Source: Nicotiana tabacum (lineage: Eukaryota; Streptophyta; Magnoliopsida; Solanales; Solanaceae). Taken from it: DNA of 64,000 nucleotides. Below the pieces are notes generated by a model. It had not been told where the DNA came from and did not search any database. It was given only the letters and a program-made list of their open reading frames with translations. This document shows positions 33,736 through 44,686 of this stretch, one piece after another. Both the position numbers and the translations under genes were made by a program. The stretch is from assembly GCF_000715075.1 (NCBI RefSeq), contig NC_134087.1, positions 160,133,436 to 160,197,435 on the forward strand, given 5' to 3'. How positions within the stretch are numbered: position 1 is the stretch's first letter; the number at the start of each line of letters is the position of its first letter.

Positions 33736-36138
33736 TGTCGCGCCCCAACCTCAGGAGGCGCGACCAGCGCTCAATCGAGAAAAAACCCAACTGAGCAAGC
33801 CTTATCAAACACTTCCTACCAACCTCGATATAAATAAGGAAATCATGCTTTCATTAATTTATTTAGACGAGGGAAGGTATTGCATTCTACATCATTAGTT
33901 CATTTTAAATCACAACATTAGACCGTCAATAAGTTCCAAGATTCCATACAAGTACACTTTAGAAAAACGAGAATTAGAATTACATCATAGTTTGTGGACC
34001 CATCCAACGCCCGTACATAACCCACACATATGTCTATGGAGCCTCTAAGGATGAAAAGACAAGTTATGACAATGTCGGCAACAAGGCCCCGGCTATACCT
34101 CAAAATAGACATCTATAACAAAAGGCATATCACAAAACCCCTTGAAAGAGGAAGGGACTAACCAAGATTTTGAGAAGAGGATGCTCCGCTACACACGATC
34201 GGTACTATCCGCTATGGAGCCACCTACATTCATTTAAAAATGTAGCGCCCCCGGCAAAAGGGACATTAGTACCATGGAATAGTACTAGTATGTATAACTA
34301 AACACCATCTAGTTAGAAAGAACTATACAAGAACAGGAATTCACAAATATAACTCAAAACTTCAAACGATCACCACATTATCAATCAAAAGAATCGTACA
34401 ACTTCCACATCATTTTTCCATAACTTTTTAGTTTGGGGCATTCCATACTGTTCATCATATGTTTCCAATACCACCGCTATCTTGAGCGGAGTCCGATCTC
34501 GACCCGGTCGGTAAGGTTGCCTCATTTGAGACATATGCTTCAATAACAATCTCATTTTCCTTCTTTTCCGGAATTCATTCACAATACCACCGCTATCTTG
34601 AGGAGAGTCTGATCCCGGCCCGATCGGCTAGGCTGCCTTATCAAGGTATTGTTCCCTTCTCATTAATCAATTTGTTTCACATATATCATTTCATAGGCAC
34701 TTGGGGCCGCAACTTATCATATCATTCTTGGCACTATGCCACATTTTACATCGTTCCCAATTTCAATATTAGTTTTGCCATTTAGGACAGTAGGTGCACA
34801 CAAGAGCAATTTAAATTGTAAGCATAGATAAGACTTCACGTAGATGGCACAATATATTCAGCTGCAATCTCGATTTAAGGTCTAAATATTTCAATACATA
34901 ATTCATACCTTTGCCCTTTTCAAGTTGTCAAGATAGCACATTGATCATGTTGGGACACATTTTTCACACATATAAGGTTACAACACCAACTCATGTAAAA
35001 TAACAAGCAATGCAACAATTCAACTTTAATCTTACCATGTCCACACAATCACCGATGAAGCTCAATTTCTAAAAGACGGGGTTTTAGCCATACATACCTC
35101 AATATAGCTTTCCTAAATCCTTACAAAATTCTGTAACTCTTAGCACTTCGATCTATTGTGTAAGAATTACAAATTGAACCAAGAATTAGAGACGAGATTG
35201 AGATTCTAGCTTGTTTGAGCATATTATAAAACACTAAGGGTGCATTGTGATCTTAGGTCCTCTTTGAGAGAAATTTCTATCATTTTATACCCCAATTGCT
35301 TTCTTTTTAGTTCACTACCTCCCAATACTCTATGGTTTGATATGCATGCAAGAAATCCATTCTTATACCCATGAACCCCCACCCCAAGCTAAGTACTCTT
35401 TCTAGTGTGAATTTGAAACCGGAGATTAGGGGTCAAGTTTCTTACCTCTTGGGGTGAAGATTTAGGTGCCTTCACTTGATTATCTTTAAAGTTTTAACAA
35501 GTATTTTTGGATCAATATTGATGAAAGTCACTTCCCCTCTCTAAGCCCCCCCCTCTCTAAAAGCATCAGGAAAACAGGCTCAAAATGAGCTATTACACCG
35601 TATATAACGATAGGGTGTCGGGTTTAAAATTTAGAAAACTAGAGCCCCGACTCGGATCTGCGGTCACATATGTGATCGCAAAGTTGAAATGCGGCCCGCA
35701 GAATGGATAGCAAAAGTGCTCCCAAAATTCTGAACAGTTTGCCTGGGTATGCAGCAGAAATGTGGTCTGCATACCCGTTCTGCGGTCATATAATGCACCG
35801 CAGAACTGCCCCTTTACAAAATCCCAAGGGAATTATGCGACGACTATGCGGTTCGCATATCGATTATGCGATCGCATACTCGACCGCATAGTTGACCTCA
35901 AATTTGACAAACACACTGACTCACTTTGCGGCGACTATGCGGTTCGCATACCTGATATGCGACCGCATTCTCGATCGCAAAAATGCACTTTTCTGGAAAA
36001 TATTATTTCTTGACTTTTTAGATTATAGATCAGTCCAAAAAGGTCCAAACCGCGGCGAGTTACGCATCCCTAACACATGATCTTAATTGCCACTACGAGC
36101 TTTCGGGTTTAGAGAGGAAATTTTCACAAGGCCTCACA
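33736..36138 (-). mobile_element. Solo LTR S inside element E pol
   Basis: 2,403 bp from TGTCGCGCCCC to GGCCTCACA between AGGTT duplications, with no internal region. Read on the minus strand it starts TGTGAGGCCTTG and ends GGGGCGCGACA, like the Tekay-type LTRs here. It has a TATA box GTTATATACGG (about 35,599-35,608) with a GC-palindrome patch upstream of it (35,650-35,975). Short repeats with CGGT…ACCGCTATCTTGAG occur at 34,470-34,630. Open frames in it are shadows. Confidence 0.88.
35650..35975 (-). promoter_or_regulatory. GC-palindrome patch (TATGCGGTCGCATA-like) in solo LTR S
   Basis: Words such as TGCGATCGCATA, ATGCGGTTCGCATA and TGCGACCGCA recur. In LTR sense (minus) the patch sits directly upstream of the TATA box at about 35,600. 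Confidence 0.6.
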
Positions 36139-38150
36139 AGGTTGACCCAGAAGGATGCCCAGTTCAGATGGTCGGACGAGTGTGAGGCGAGCTTTCAGAA
36201 GCTCAAGACAGCTCTAACTACAGCACCGGTGTTGGTTTTGCCCACAGGTTCAGGGCCTTATACAGTTTATTGTGATGCATCTCGTATTAGACTCGGTGCG
36301 GTGTTAATACAGGATGGCAAGGTCATTGCCTATGCTTTGCGACAGTTGAAGATTTATGAGAAGAACTATATGGTTCATGATTTGGAGTTGGCAGCCATTG
36401 TTCACACGTTGAAGATTTGGAGGTATTATCTGTATGGCGTGGCATGTGAGGTATTCACGGATCACAAGAGTCTGCAGTATTTGTTCAAGCAAAAGGAGTT
36501 GAATTTAAGGCAAATAAGGTGATTGGAGTTGTTGAAAGACTATGATATCATCATCTTTTATCATCCGGGAAAGGCCAATATGGTGGCCGATGCTTTGAGT
36601 AGGAAGTCAGCCAGTATGGGCAGTCTTGCTTATATTCTGGTTGGAGAGAGACCGCTTGCTTTGGATGTTCAGGCTTTGGCCAATCAGTTCATGAGGTTGG
36701 ATGTTTCTGAGCCCAGCCGTGTGTTAGCTTGCACAGTCGCTCGTTCTTCATTATTGGAGCATATCCGAGATCGGCTGTATGATGATCCTCATCTGTGTGT
36801 CCTCAGAGACACGGTGTAGCACAGAGGTGCCAAGCAGGTTACCTTAGGTGATGATGGAGTTTTGAGATTGCAGGGTCAAATTTGTGTGCCTAATGTGGAT
36901 GGACTCCGAGAGTTAATTTTAGAGGAGGCCCATAGTTCCCGGTACTCTATTCATCCGGGCGCCACAAAGATGTATCAGGATTTGTGGTAGAATTATTGGT
37001 GGAGGAGAATAAAGAAGGATATCGTTGCATATGTGGCTCGGTGTTTGAATTGTTAGTAGGTTAAGTACGAGCATCAGAGGCCCGGTGGTTTGTTCCAGAA
37101 GATTGAAATTCCTGAGTGGAAGTGGGAGCATATCACCATGGACTTTGTTGTTGGACTCCCACGGATCAGAGGAAGTTCGATGCAGTGTGGGTTATTGTTG
37201 ATAGGCTGACCAAGTCAGCACATTTCATTCCTGTGGCAGTCTCCTACTCTTCCGAGAGGTTAGTTGAGATCTATATCCGGGATATTGTTCGTCTTTATGG
37301 TGTGATTGAGTCTATCATTTTGGATCGAGGTACGCAGTTTACCTCCCATTTCTAGAGAGCAATTCAGCGAGAATTGGGCACACGGGTTGAGTTGAGCACA
37401 TCGTTCCATCCTCAGACGGACGGGCAGTCCAAGCGAACTATTCAGATTTTGAAGGATATGCTCTGAGCTTGTGTCATTGATTTTGGAGGCTCGTGGGATC
37501 GGTTTTTGCCTTTAGCAGAGTTTGCCTACAACAACAGCTACCACTCGAGCATCCAGATGGCTCTGTATGAGGCTTTGTATGGTAGGCGGTGTCGATCGCC
37601 GGTTGGATGGTTTGAGCCAGGGGAGGCTCGGTTGTTGGGTACAGATCTGGTTCAGGATGCCTTGGACAAGGTCAAGATTATTCAAGATAGGCTTCATACA
37701 GCTCAACCCAGGCAAAAGAGTTATGCCAACTACAAGGTTCATGATTTAGCATTCATGGTTGGTGAGCGGGTAGTGCTTCGAGTATCACCTATGAAGGGCG
37801 TGATGAGATTTGGGAAGAAGGGCAAGCTTAGCCCTAGGTTCATTGGCCCGTTTGAGATTCTTGATCGAGTGGTAGAGGTGGCTTACAGACTTGCGTTGCC
37901 ACCAAGCTTATCAGTCGTGCATCCAATGTTTCATGTGTCCATACTTCAGAAATATCACGATGATCCATCCCACGTGTTAGATTTCAGCACTGTCCAGTTG
38001 GACAAGGACTTGCCTTATAAGGAGAAGTCGGTAGCTATTCTAGACCGGCAGGTTTGTCAGTTGAGATCGAAGAGTTTTCCTTCTGTTCGTGTTCAGTGGA
38101 GAGGTCAGCCCGCTAAGGCATCGACTTGGGAGTCTGAGTCCGATATGTGA
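36139..38150 (+). pseudogene. pol: Element E RNase H, integrase and chromodomain
   Basis: RNase H (36,142-36,520) keeps CDAS, the ELAAI Glu and TDHKSL; a TGA replaces Trp at 36,520. The spacer ORF to 36,819 ends in TAG. The integrase zinc finger follows (IHPGATKMYQDL, then CLNC with two TAG codons, 36,950-37,062). The catalytic core has the first Asp in [13 protein letters not shown] (37,183-37,225) and the second in LDRGTQFTSHF (37,321-37,353). The third acidic residue is gone: the box reads DGQSKRTIQ, Lys for Glu. More stops occur at 37,354 and about 37,464. The C-terminal part (37,506-38,150) holds YEALYGRRCRSPVGW, the GPFEIL SH3-like fold, and a chromodomain (VAILDRQVCQLRSKSFPSVRVQWRGQ … STWESESDM), the hallmark of chromoviruses that target heterochromatin. 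Confidence 0.92.
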
Positions 38151-38224
38151 AGTCGTTATCCCCATCTTTTCCCCGACTCAGGTACTTCCTTCTTCTGTCC
38201 GTTCGATGACAAATGGTTGTTTCA

Positions 38225-38235
38225 GAGGTGGAGGA
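38225..38235 (+). other. Polypurine tract of element E
   Basis: GAGGTGGAGGA immediately before the 3' LTR start TGTGATGACC. Confidence 0.85.
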
Positions 38236-41123
38236 TGTGATGACCTTAAAAACCTCTTACGATTACCTCGATTTACGTGCGTAGTCCGGGCGCGTAACCG
38301 GAAAGCCATTTTGTGAAAATGATAAATTTTGACTATAAAATGAATTAATTTGACTTCAGTCAGCATTTTGGGTAAACGGACCCGGAACCATAATTTGACG
38401 GTCCCGGAAGGTCCGTAGGAAAAAATGGGACTTGGGCGTATGCCCGAAATCAAATTCGGAGGTTCCAAGTCCGAGAAATAAATTTTTAAAGAAAATTATT
38501 TTCTGAAATTGTTAATGAGTTTTAAAAATTAATTGTGATTAAAACTTGATGGTATCGGGCCCGTATTTTGGTTCAGGCGCCCGGTACATGTCTTATATGT
38601 GATTTAAGAGTAGTATATGAAATTTGGTAAGAAACAGACTTGAAACGACGTGAATCGGATCGTTTTTGAGAAAATTGGGAATTTGAAGTTCTTAGGAAAG
38701 ATTTAATGATTTTGATGCTAAATTTATAGTTGTTGATGTTATTTTAGTGATTTGAATGGACGAGCGAGTCCGTATGATATTTTTAGGTTGGTGTGCAGGT
38801 TTGGATCCTCGAGGGCTTGGATAGGCCACGAGGTGTATTCTAGACTTGGAAAAATTACAGATTTTCAGCTGTGGCACTCGCAAATGCGAGAGGCATGTCG
38901 CAAATGTGAAAGAGGCCCAGGCCAGCCTATCCTCACAATTGCGAGGATTCTATCGCAAATGTGATTCCCTCCCTTTAAGACAGTCGTCGCAATTGCGACG
39001 CATCCTTCGCATTTCCCACCTCGCAAATGCGAATATAGCAGGGGTCGAGGTTCACAATTCCCATACCTGCAACCTGCAACTTTTTATACTTAGCCGAAAA
39101 TCAACCATTTTTCACATCTTTTCAAAACATAAACTCCCTATGGCGATTTTTCAAGAACAACTCTTCTTCCAAATCGATTGTAAGTCAATTTTAACTCGTT
39201 TCCTTCAATCATTAACATCTTTTAGCATGATTTCAACTCAAAACCAATGATTTTCATGGGGGAAATTGGGTGTTTTGGGTAGAACCTAGGTTTTTCAAAA
39301 ATTGGGGATTTGGACCTCGATTTGAGGTCCAATTTCAAAACAAATTATATATTTGGGTTCATGGGGGAATTAGTAATCGGGTTATGGTTCGAACCTCGGG
39401 TTTTGGTTCGAACCTCGGGTTTTGACCATGTGGGCCTGGGGCGATTTTTGACTTTTTAGGTAAAACTTTGGGAAACTTATTTTCATGCATTGGAGTTGAT
39501 TCATTTAGCATTTATTGATGTAATTAATTAACTTGTAGCTAGATACGAGTAAATTGGTGATGGAATCAAGGGGTAAAGCGATAATTGAGACGTGAATTTT
39601 GTTCGTGGTATCGAGGTAAGTGTTTGGTCTAACCTTAGCTTGAGGGATTAGGAGTCAAGTCCTATTTGCTATGTGGTATTTGTCGAGTACGACGTATAGG
39701 CATGGTGATGAGTATCTATACGTTGGTGTCAAGCATGCCCATGAATCTTATATTGTGATTATTATGGCTTCATTGTATTATTCATACTTTAATGATGATT
39801 TCTATTGTTGGGCAAAGTTTGTGGAAGTAATTGTGACATTTGAGTATTGAGGAGCGTTGGCTCAAGTTGTACAATGAAATGTCAAAGTATAAGTGGAAAT
39901 TAAACTCAAAGTTGTGAAGTGAGTTGTGAAGTAAAAAGTGAAAAAGAGAAGAGAATCATTATATTATCTCTCTTGCCGGGAATTTGTTGTTTGATGCTTA
40001 TCTCCCTAGTCGGGATGTTGATGCTTCTTTTGATGTTATTCCCTTGCTGGGACTTGATTGTTGAACTATTGTTCCCTTGTCGGGATTCTTATTGTAATTT
40101 CATTTATTCTCTTTCCCTATTATTTGTGATTGTTGTTTGGGTGAGGAAGAGTGCTAAAGCACGAAGGGTGATGCCGTGTATTGTTTTGGTGAGAGAGTGT
40201 TACAGCACAAAGGGTGATGATGTGTATGATTTGTGAGGAAAGAGTGTAAAGCACGAAGGGTGATGTCGTACCGCACGATGTACCATTCCATGCCGATTAT
40301 ATTGACTATTTGGTGAGGACGAGAGTAAAAGCACGAAGGGTGATGTTGTGCACATTTTCATTACTTGATTGCTTTGGTGAGGACGAGAGTAAAAGCACGA
40401 AGGGTGATGTCGTGCACTTATTGATTCTGGTTCTTTGTTGATATCCTAGATATGTTATTCCTTTCAATTACTTGTTGTCTATCTATTCTAAATTGATATC
40501 TCCCCGCAGCATGCTACCCCTCCCATATTTGACTGTTTATTTCTGTTCTTCTTTTCCGCTGTATATAGTTGAATTGCACAAGTTGTTTGGTAGTTTGGTC
40601 CTAGCCTCGTCACTACTTCGCCGAGTTTAGGCTAGGCACTTACCAGCACATGGGGTCGGTTGTGCTGATATTACACTCTGCACTATGTGTAGATCCTGGA
40701 GCAGCTTTTGGACCGTAGATTGGGTGGCTACCTTCAGTCCACGCGGAGATACAAGGTAGACCTGCAGGCGTCCGCGGGCCCTAGCGTCTCCTCTATCCTT
40801 TATTTCCTGTTTCATTTCTTTTATTCGGAAATAGTGTATCATTATTTTCAGACTTTGTATTTAGCACTCTTAGATTGTCTGCGGTACTGTGATACCTGTT
40901 CTGGGTGATTAAGGCTTAGACAGTTGTATTAGATTCATATTTCAGATATTTTACTACATTTCTTCCGTTTAATGAAATTTCCGCTATTTTTTCACATTAT
41001 TCTTTATAAATGCTAAAAGGGTGTAAAAATGGATAAATGTAATATGTTCAATAATATGCTTGCCTAGCTCATATTAGTAGGTGTCATCACGACTCCCGGG
41101 GGTGGAAAATCCGGGTCGTGACA
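38236..41123 (+). mobile_element. Element E 3' LTR
   Basis: 2,888 bp, TGTGATGACC … GGTCGTGACA. It is shorter than the 5' LTR by about 120 bp through small indels, for example in the palindrome patch (38,878-39,045, upstream of TTTATACT at 39,082). It also has a local duplication GGTTCGAACCTCGGGTTTTG at 39,385-39,424 not present in the 5' LTR. Confidence 0.92.
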
Positions 41124-41220
41124 GTCTGCATATACTCTACCCTCCCCAAACTCTACTTGTGGGATCATACTAGATTTGTTGTTATTATTATTATTGTTGT
41201 TGTTGTTGTTGTATGTTGTT
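41124..41220 (+). mobile_element. RTE LINE 3' end with (TTG)n tail, separated by element E
   Basis: TSD copy GTCTG, then CATATACTCTACCCTCCCCA, ACTTGTGGGATCATACTAG and a GTT/ATT tract (41,176-41,212). With GGTAGAGGTAAGGTCTG at 27,557-27,573 this rebuilds the 3' end typical of Solanaceae RTE LINEs, which is also shared by the tobacco TS SINE family. Confidence 0.85.
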
Positions 41221-41621
41221 GGATTGGTTTAAAGTTTTTTCGACTTCCTAATATTTATCTTTTACAAATATGGTAGAGTTTAAATAAGAAAGAACTTAAT
41301 ACACAAACTTTAGTAGATTTTGAAATCCTAAATATTAAAAAATAATAACTAAACATCTGATGTGCTATTATTTATCATTTAAAAATATGGTAGAGTTTAA
41401 ATGGGAAGAATTTAATAAACAAATCTAGTAGATTTTTTGAAGTCTTAAATATTAGAAAAATAATTAAATGTCTATTCCTTATATTAGAGAAATAACTCAT
41501 GACTAGTAAAGGGTAAAAAAGATGAAATTTTGCAAAGGGGCTTTTTAATTTTATTATAGTATAGATAGATAGATGGATTAAAGCTACTCAAATGCATATT
41601 TTAAAGAGTCAATACTCTAAA
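41221..41621. other. AT-rich spacer with a two-copy repeat
   Basis: No gene. A ~95-bp unit (ATATGGTAGAGTTTAAAT … AGTAGATTTT … TAAATATTA) at about 41,265-41,345 is repeated at about 41,385-41,460. A TAGA microsatellite (41,563-41,576) follows. Element A's pol, expected beyond the LINE, does not resume here. Confidence 0.6.
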
Positions 41622-44600
41622 TGTAACGACCCAAAATCCACTAAGGGTCGTGATGGCGTCGGACACTACTGTCAGGCAAGCCAACTACAATTTACTAGCA
41701 ATTTCTCATTTTAATTATTTTAAAATCATTTCCTTTAAACAAATAAATAATAAATAATAAACTCCGCTGGATAAATGAAGATGTCTTTACAAAATTTAAC
41801 TATTGAAAAATCCCGTGATCATCCCAGAACCCGGTGTCACAAGTACATGAGCAATTTTCAGGAAATAATGTAGTACAACAACCATCCGGAATACAATATT
41901 GGACAAAAAGTAAATACAGTAATTTGAAAAAGACTCTGCTGGCTGCAGATCGTCTCGAGAAGTGCAGTTCACCTAAATCTCTGTATTAACCATGCTGCTA
42001 CGCCCACTAGGCCACTAGAGATGCACGTGCCTGTACAACAAAAATGCACAGCAAGTGTAGTATGAGTACGAAAACAACGTGTACCCAATGAGTATCCCGT
42101 CTAATCTCGAAGAAGTAGAGACGAGAGGTCAACTTCGACACTTACTACTGGTCCAATGATAATATAGTAAAAGTGTGAGAAATTCATGGATTTCATAAGC
42201 AAAATTAAAATCATAAAACCGAACAGCAGGTAAACAGCATCTCAAATAATAAGGATTTCTAAAGATTTACTTTTCATTATCTTTATCAATTTATCTCTGG
42301 CCAGGAAAGGCAATTATCAACATTAAAAATTCCCAGGCAAGCAATACAAGCATGCGCATATCATGCTGAGGTCGTACGGCCTGATCCAACAGAAATGTAA
42401 AATGTGCATTGCCGAGGGTCGAACGGCACGAACCATAGATGCATCTATTACCCCGCTCGTGAATCATATATGCGACGCGGTCAACATAAATAAACAATTA
42501 CCCCGCTCCCGAATCATTACATGCGACGCAGGCACGCATAGATATACACAGTCAAACAACCAATTAAGAATTTATCTGGAAATGTTTATCCAAATAAAAG
42601 ACAATTCTCTTTTAATGATTTAAGAAAAATAAAGTTTAATCCTTTTAGAAATTCATTTACTAATTTGATAGGATTTAAGGAACTCAACTGTCAATAAGAT
42701 TACAAATATTCCTAGTATAGCATGTTTTTGGGTCCTAGACTACCCGAACTTAAACATAATAGTTGCTACGCACGGACTCTCGTCACCTCGTGCATACATA
42801 GCCCCCAAAAATAGGAGCACATAACCAATTATTTCACCTATGGGGACAATTCCCTCTTACAAGGTTAGAAAGGAGACTCACCTCGCTCCGAAATTTCCAT
42901 AACCGGCTTCCAAGCCCTTCCAACAACTCCAATTGACGCACAACGCCCCAAAACTATTCAAATAACGGGCAAACCAATAAAAATTCACTCTAATACTTGT
43001 AACAATTCAAATTATATAAGTTCTCAACTCCGCTCGAAAAGTTGACCAAAATGCCCTCGGGCCCACGTGCCCGGATTCCAAAATTTCTTGAAGATAAATT
43101 CTACCCATAGCTTTACTAACTCAAATATACAATTTGTTCTAATTTTCATGCTCAAATTCAAGGTAAAAGTCCGAAATTCTAAATTCTAGGTCTTCCCCAA
43201 AAATCTCAAATTTATACTAATTTTCCATGTCTAAATCCATGTAAGATCACATATTTAACTCAAAAATTGGAAGAAATCACTTACCTAGTATTTCTTGGTG
43301 AAAATCCCTCCTTGATCTCTCCAAAATCATCCAAGCCAAATGAAAGAAATGGGCCAAAACTCGTGTTTAAAACAATCTGCCCAGGCTTCACCGAGTTGTA
43401 CCTTGTGTTGTGCAGGTTGTACATCCTATTACCATTTTTCCCTGTTGTACATCTTCTGTTAAAACGCCCATAACGCCTTATGAAAATATCCAAATAATAA
43501 ACGGTTTGAATATTTAGAAACTAGACTCGAAGATCTTTCATTTGTTAGGCACTTTATATATTCCGAGATATGAGCTTCTAAAGTCGGCTCCATGCATCAG
43601 AAAATTCTGTCGAAACTGCTCTACCAGCCATCTTCAATCGATCATACCTTTCTGATCAAATGTCCACATCATGAATGGTTTAACTTTCTGGAAACTAGTA
43701 TACAAGAGAAACAACTTTTAAGTTTTGCAAATTTTCATATTCCTCATAGATTTTGAGATATAAGCTTCCAAATAGCCTCCTCGATTGCACCATTGATGTC
43801 CAAAACAGCAGCTGCAGCAGAAAAAGCAACAGATTTTTAGCAGCTTCAAATTTCCGAAATCCATCCGAGACCTTCAGAACTTCAATCAATTATACCAACA
43901 TGTCCCAAAATACAATACGAACTTAGCTGAGGCTTTAAATCACATCAAACAACGTCGAAATCATGAATCGTACTCCAATCCAAACTGTATGAACTTTAAA
44001 ATTTCAAACTTTTACATTCGATGACGAAACCCATCAAATCACGTGCGGTTGACCTCAAATTTTGCGCACAAGTCATATTCGACATTACGGACCTGCTCCA
44101 ACTTTCAAAATTGGAATCAGACCCCGATATCAAAAAGTCAAACTCTCGGTCAAACTTCTCTAAAACCTTCAAATTTCTATCTTTAGCCAAATGATTTCAA
44201 AATAACCTACTGACCTCCGAATTCACTTCCGATCGCGCTCCTAACTCCAGAATCACCATACGGAGCTACTCCCAGACTCGGAATCCAAACGGACACCGAT
44301 AACACTAAAATGCACTTCAACCCAAACTTATAAAATTTCTTCCAAAATGCTAACTTCCACGATAGGCGCCAAAATGCTCCCGAGTCATCCAAAACCCGAT
44401 CGATGCATACACCCAAGTCCAAAATCATCATACGAACCTACTGGAACCTTCAGATCCTGATTTTGAGGTCATTTATTCTGAAATCCAATCTTAGTCAATT
44501 CTTTCAACTTAAAGCTTCCGAAATGAGAATTCCCTTTCCAAATCAACTTCGAATTCCCCGAGATTTAATTCCGACCATGCGTACAAGTCATAATACCTTA

Positions 44601-44672
44601 AGTGAAGCTGCTCATAGCCCCAAACTGTTGAACGGCATGCTAGAGCTCAAAACGACCGGTCGGGTCGTTACA
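41622..44672 (-). mobile_element. Element F 3' LTR
   Basis: 3,051 bp; LTR sense start TGTAACGACCCGACCGG at 44,672, end GGGTCGTTACA at 41,622. Its last ~170 bp match 49,164-49,335 closely. It contains a two-copy repeat around CCCCGCTCGTGAATCAT…GCGACGC (42,450-42,540). Unlike eight other LTRs here it has no GC-palindrome patch that I can see. Candidate TSD CTAAA at 41,617-41,621 cannot be tested because the other end is lost. Confidence 0.85.
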
Positions 44673-44686
44673 TTCTCTCCCACTTA
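44673..44686 (-). other. Polypurine tract of element F
   Basis: On the minus strand AAGTGGGAGAGAA lies directly before the LTR start. It is followed on the + strand by the palindromic ACGTTCGTCCTCGAACGT (44,691-44,708), similar to the CATTCGTCCTCGAATG next to the PPT at 23,709. Confidence 0.8.

Larger units (their letters stand above)
27574..41123 (+). mobile_element. Element E: full-length chromodomain (Tekay/Del) Gypsy, with a nested solo LTR
   Basis: 5' LTR, tRNA-Met PBS, gag, protease, RT, RNase H, integrase with C-terminal chromodomain, PPT and 3' LTR, all in Gypsy order, between GTCTG duplications. Total 13,550 bp, about 11.1 kb without solo LTR S and its TSD. The insertion split the 3' end of the RTE LINE: 27,560-27,573 plus 41,129 onward reads GGTAAGGTCTGCATATACTC, the continuous LINE 3' end. 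The two LTRs differ by scattered changes and indels, so the insertion is not recent. Several stops and frameshifts make it defective. Confidence 0.92.
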
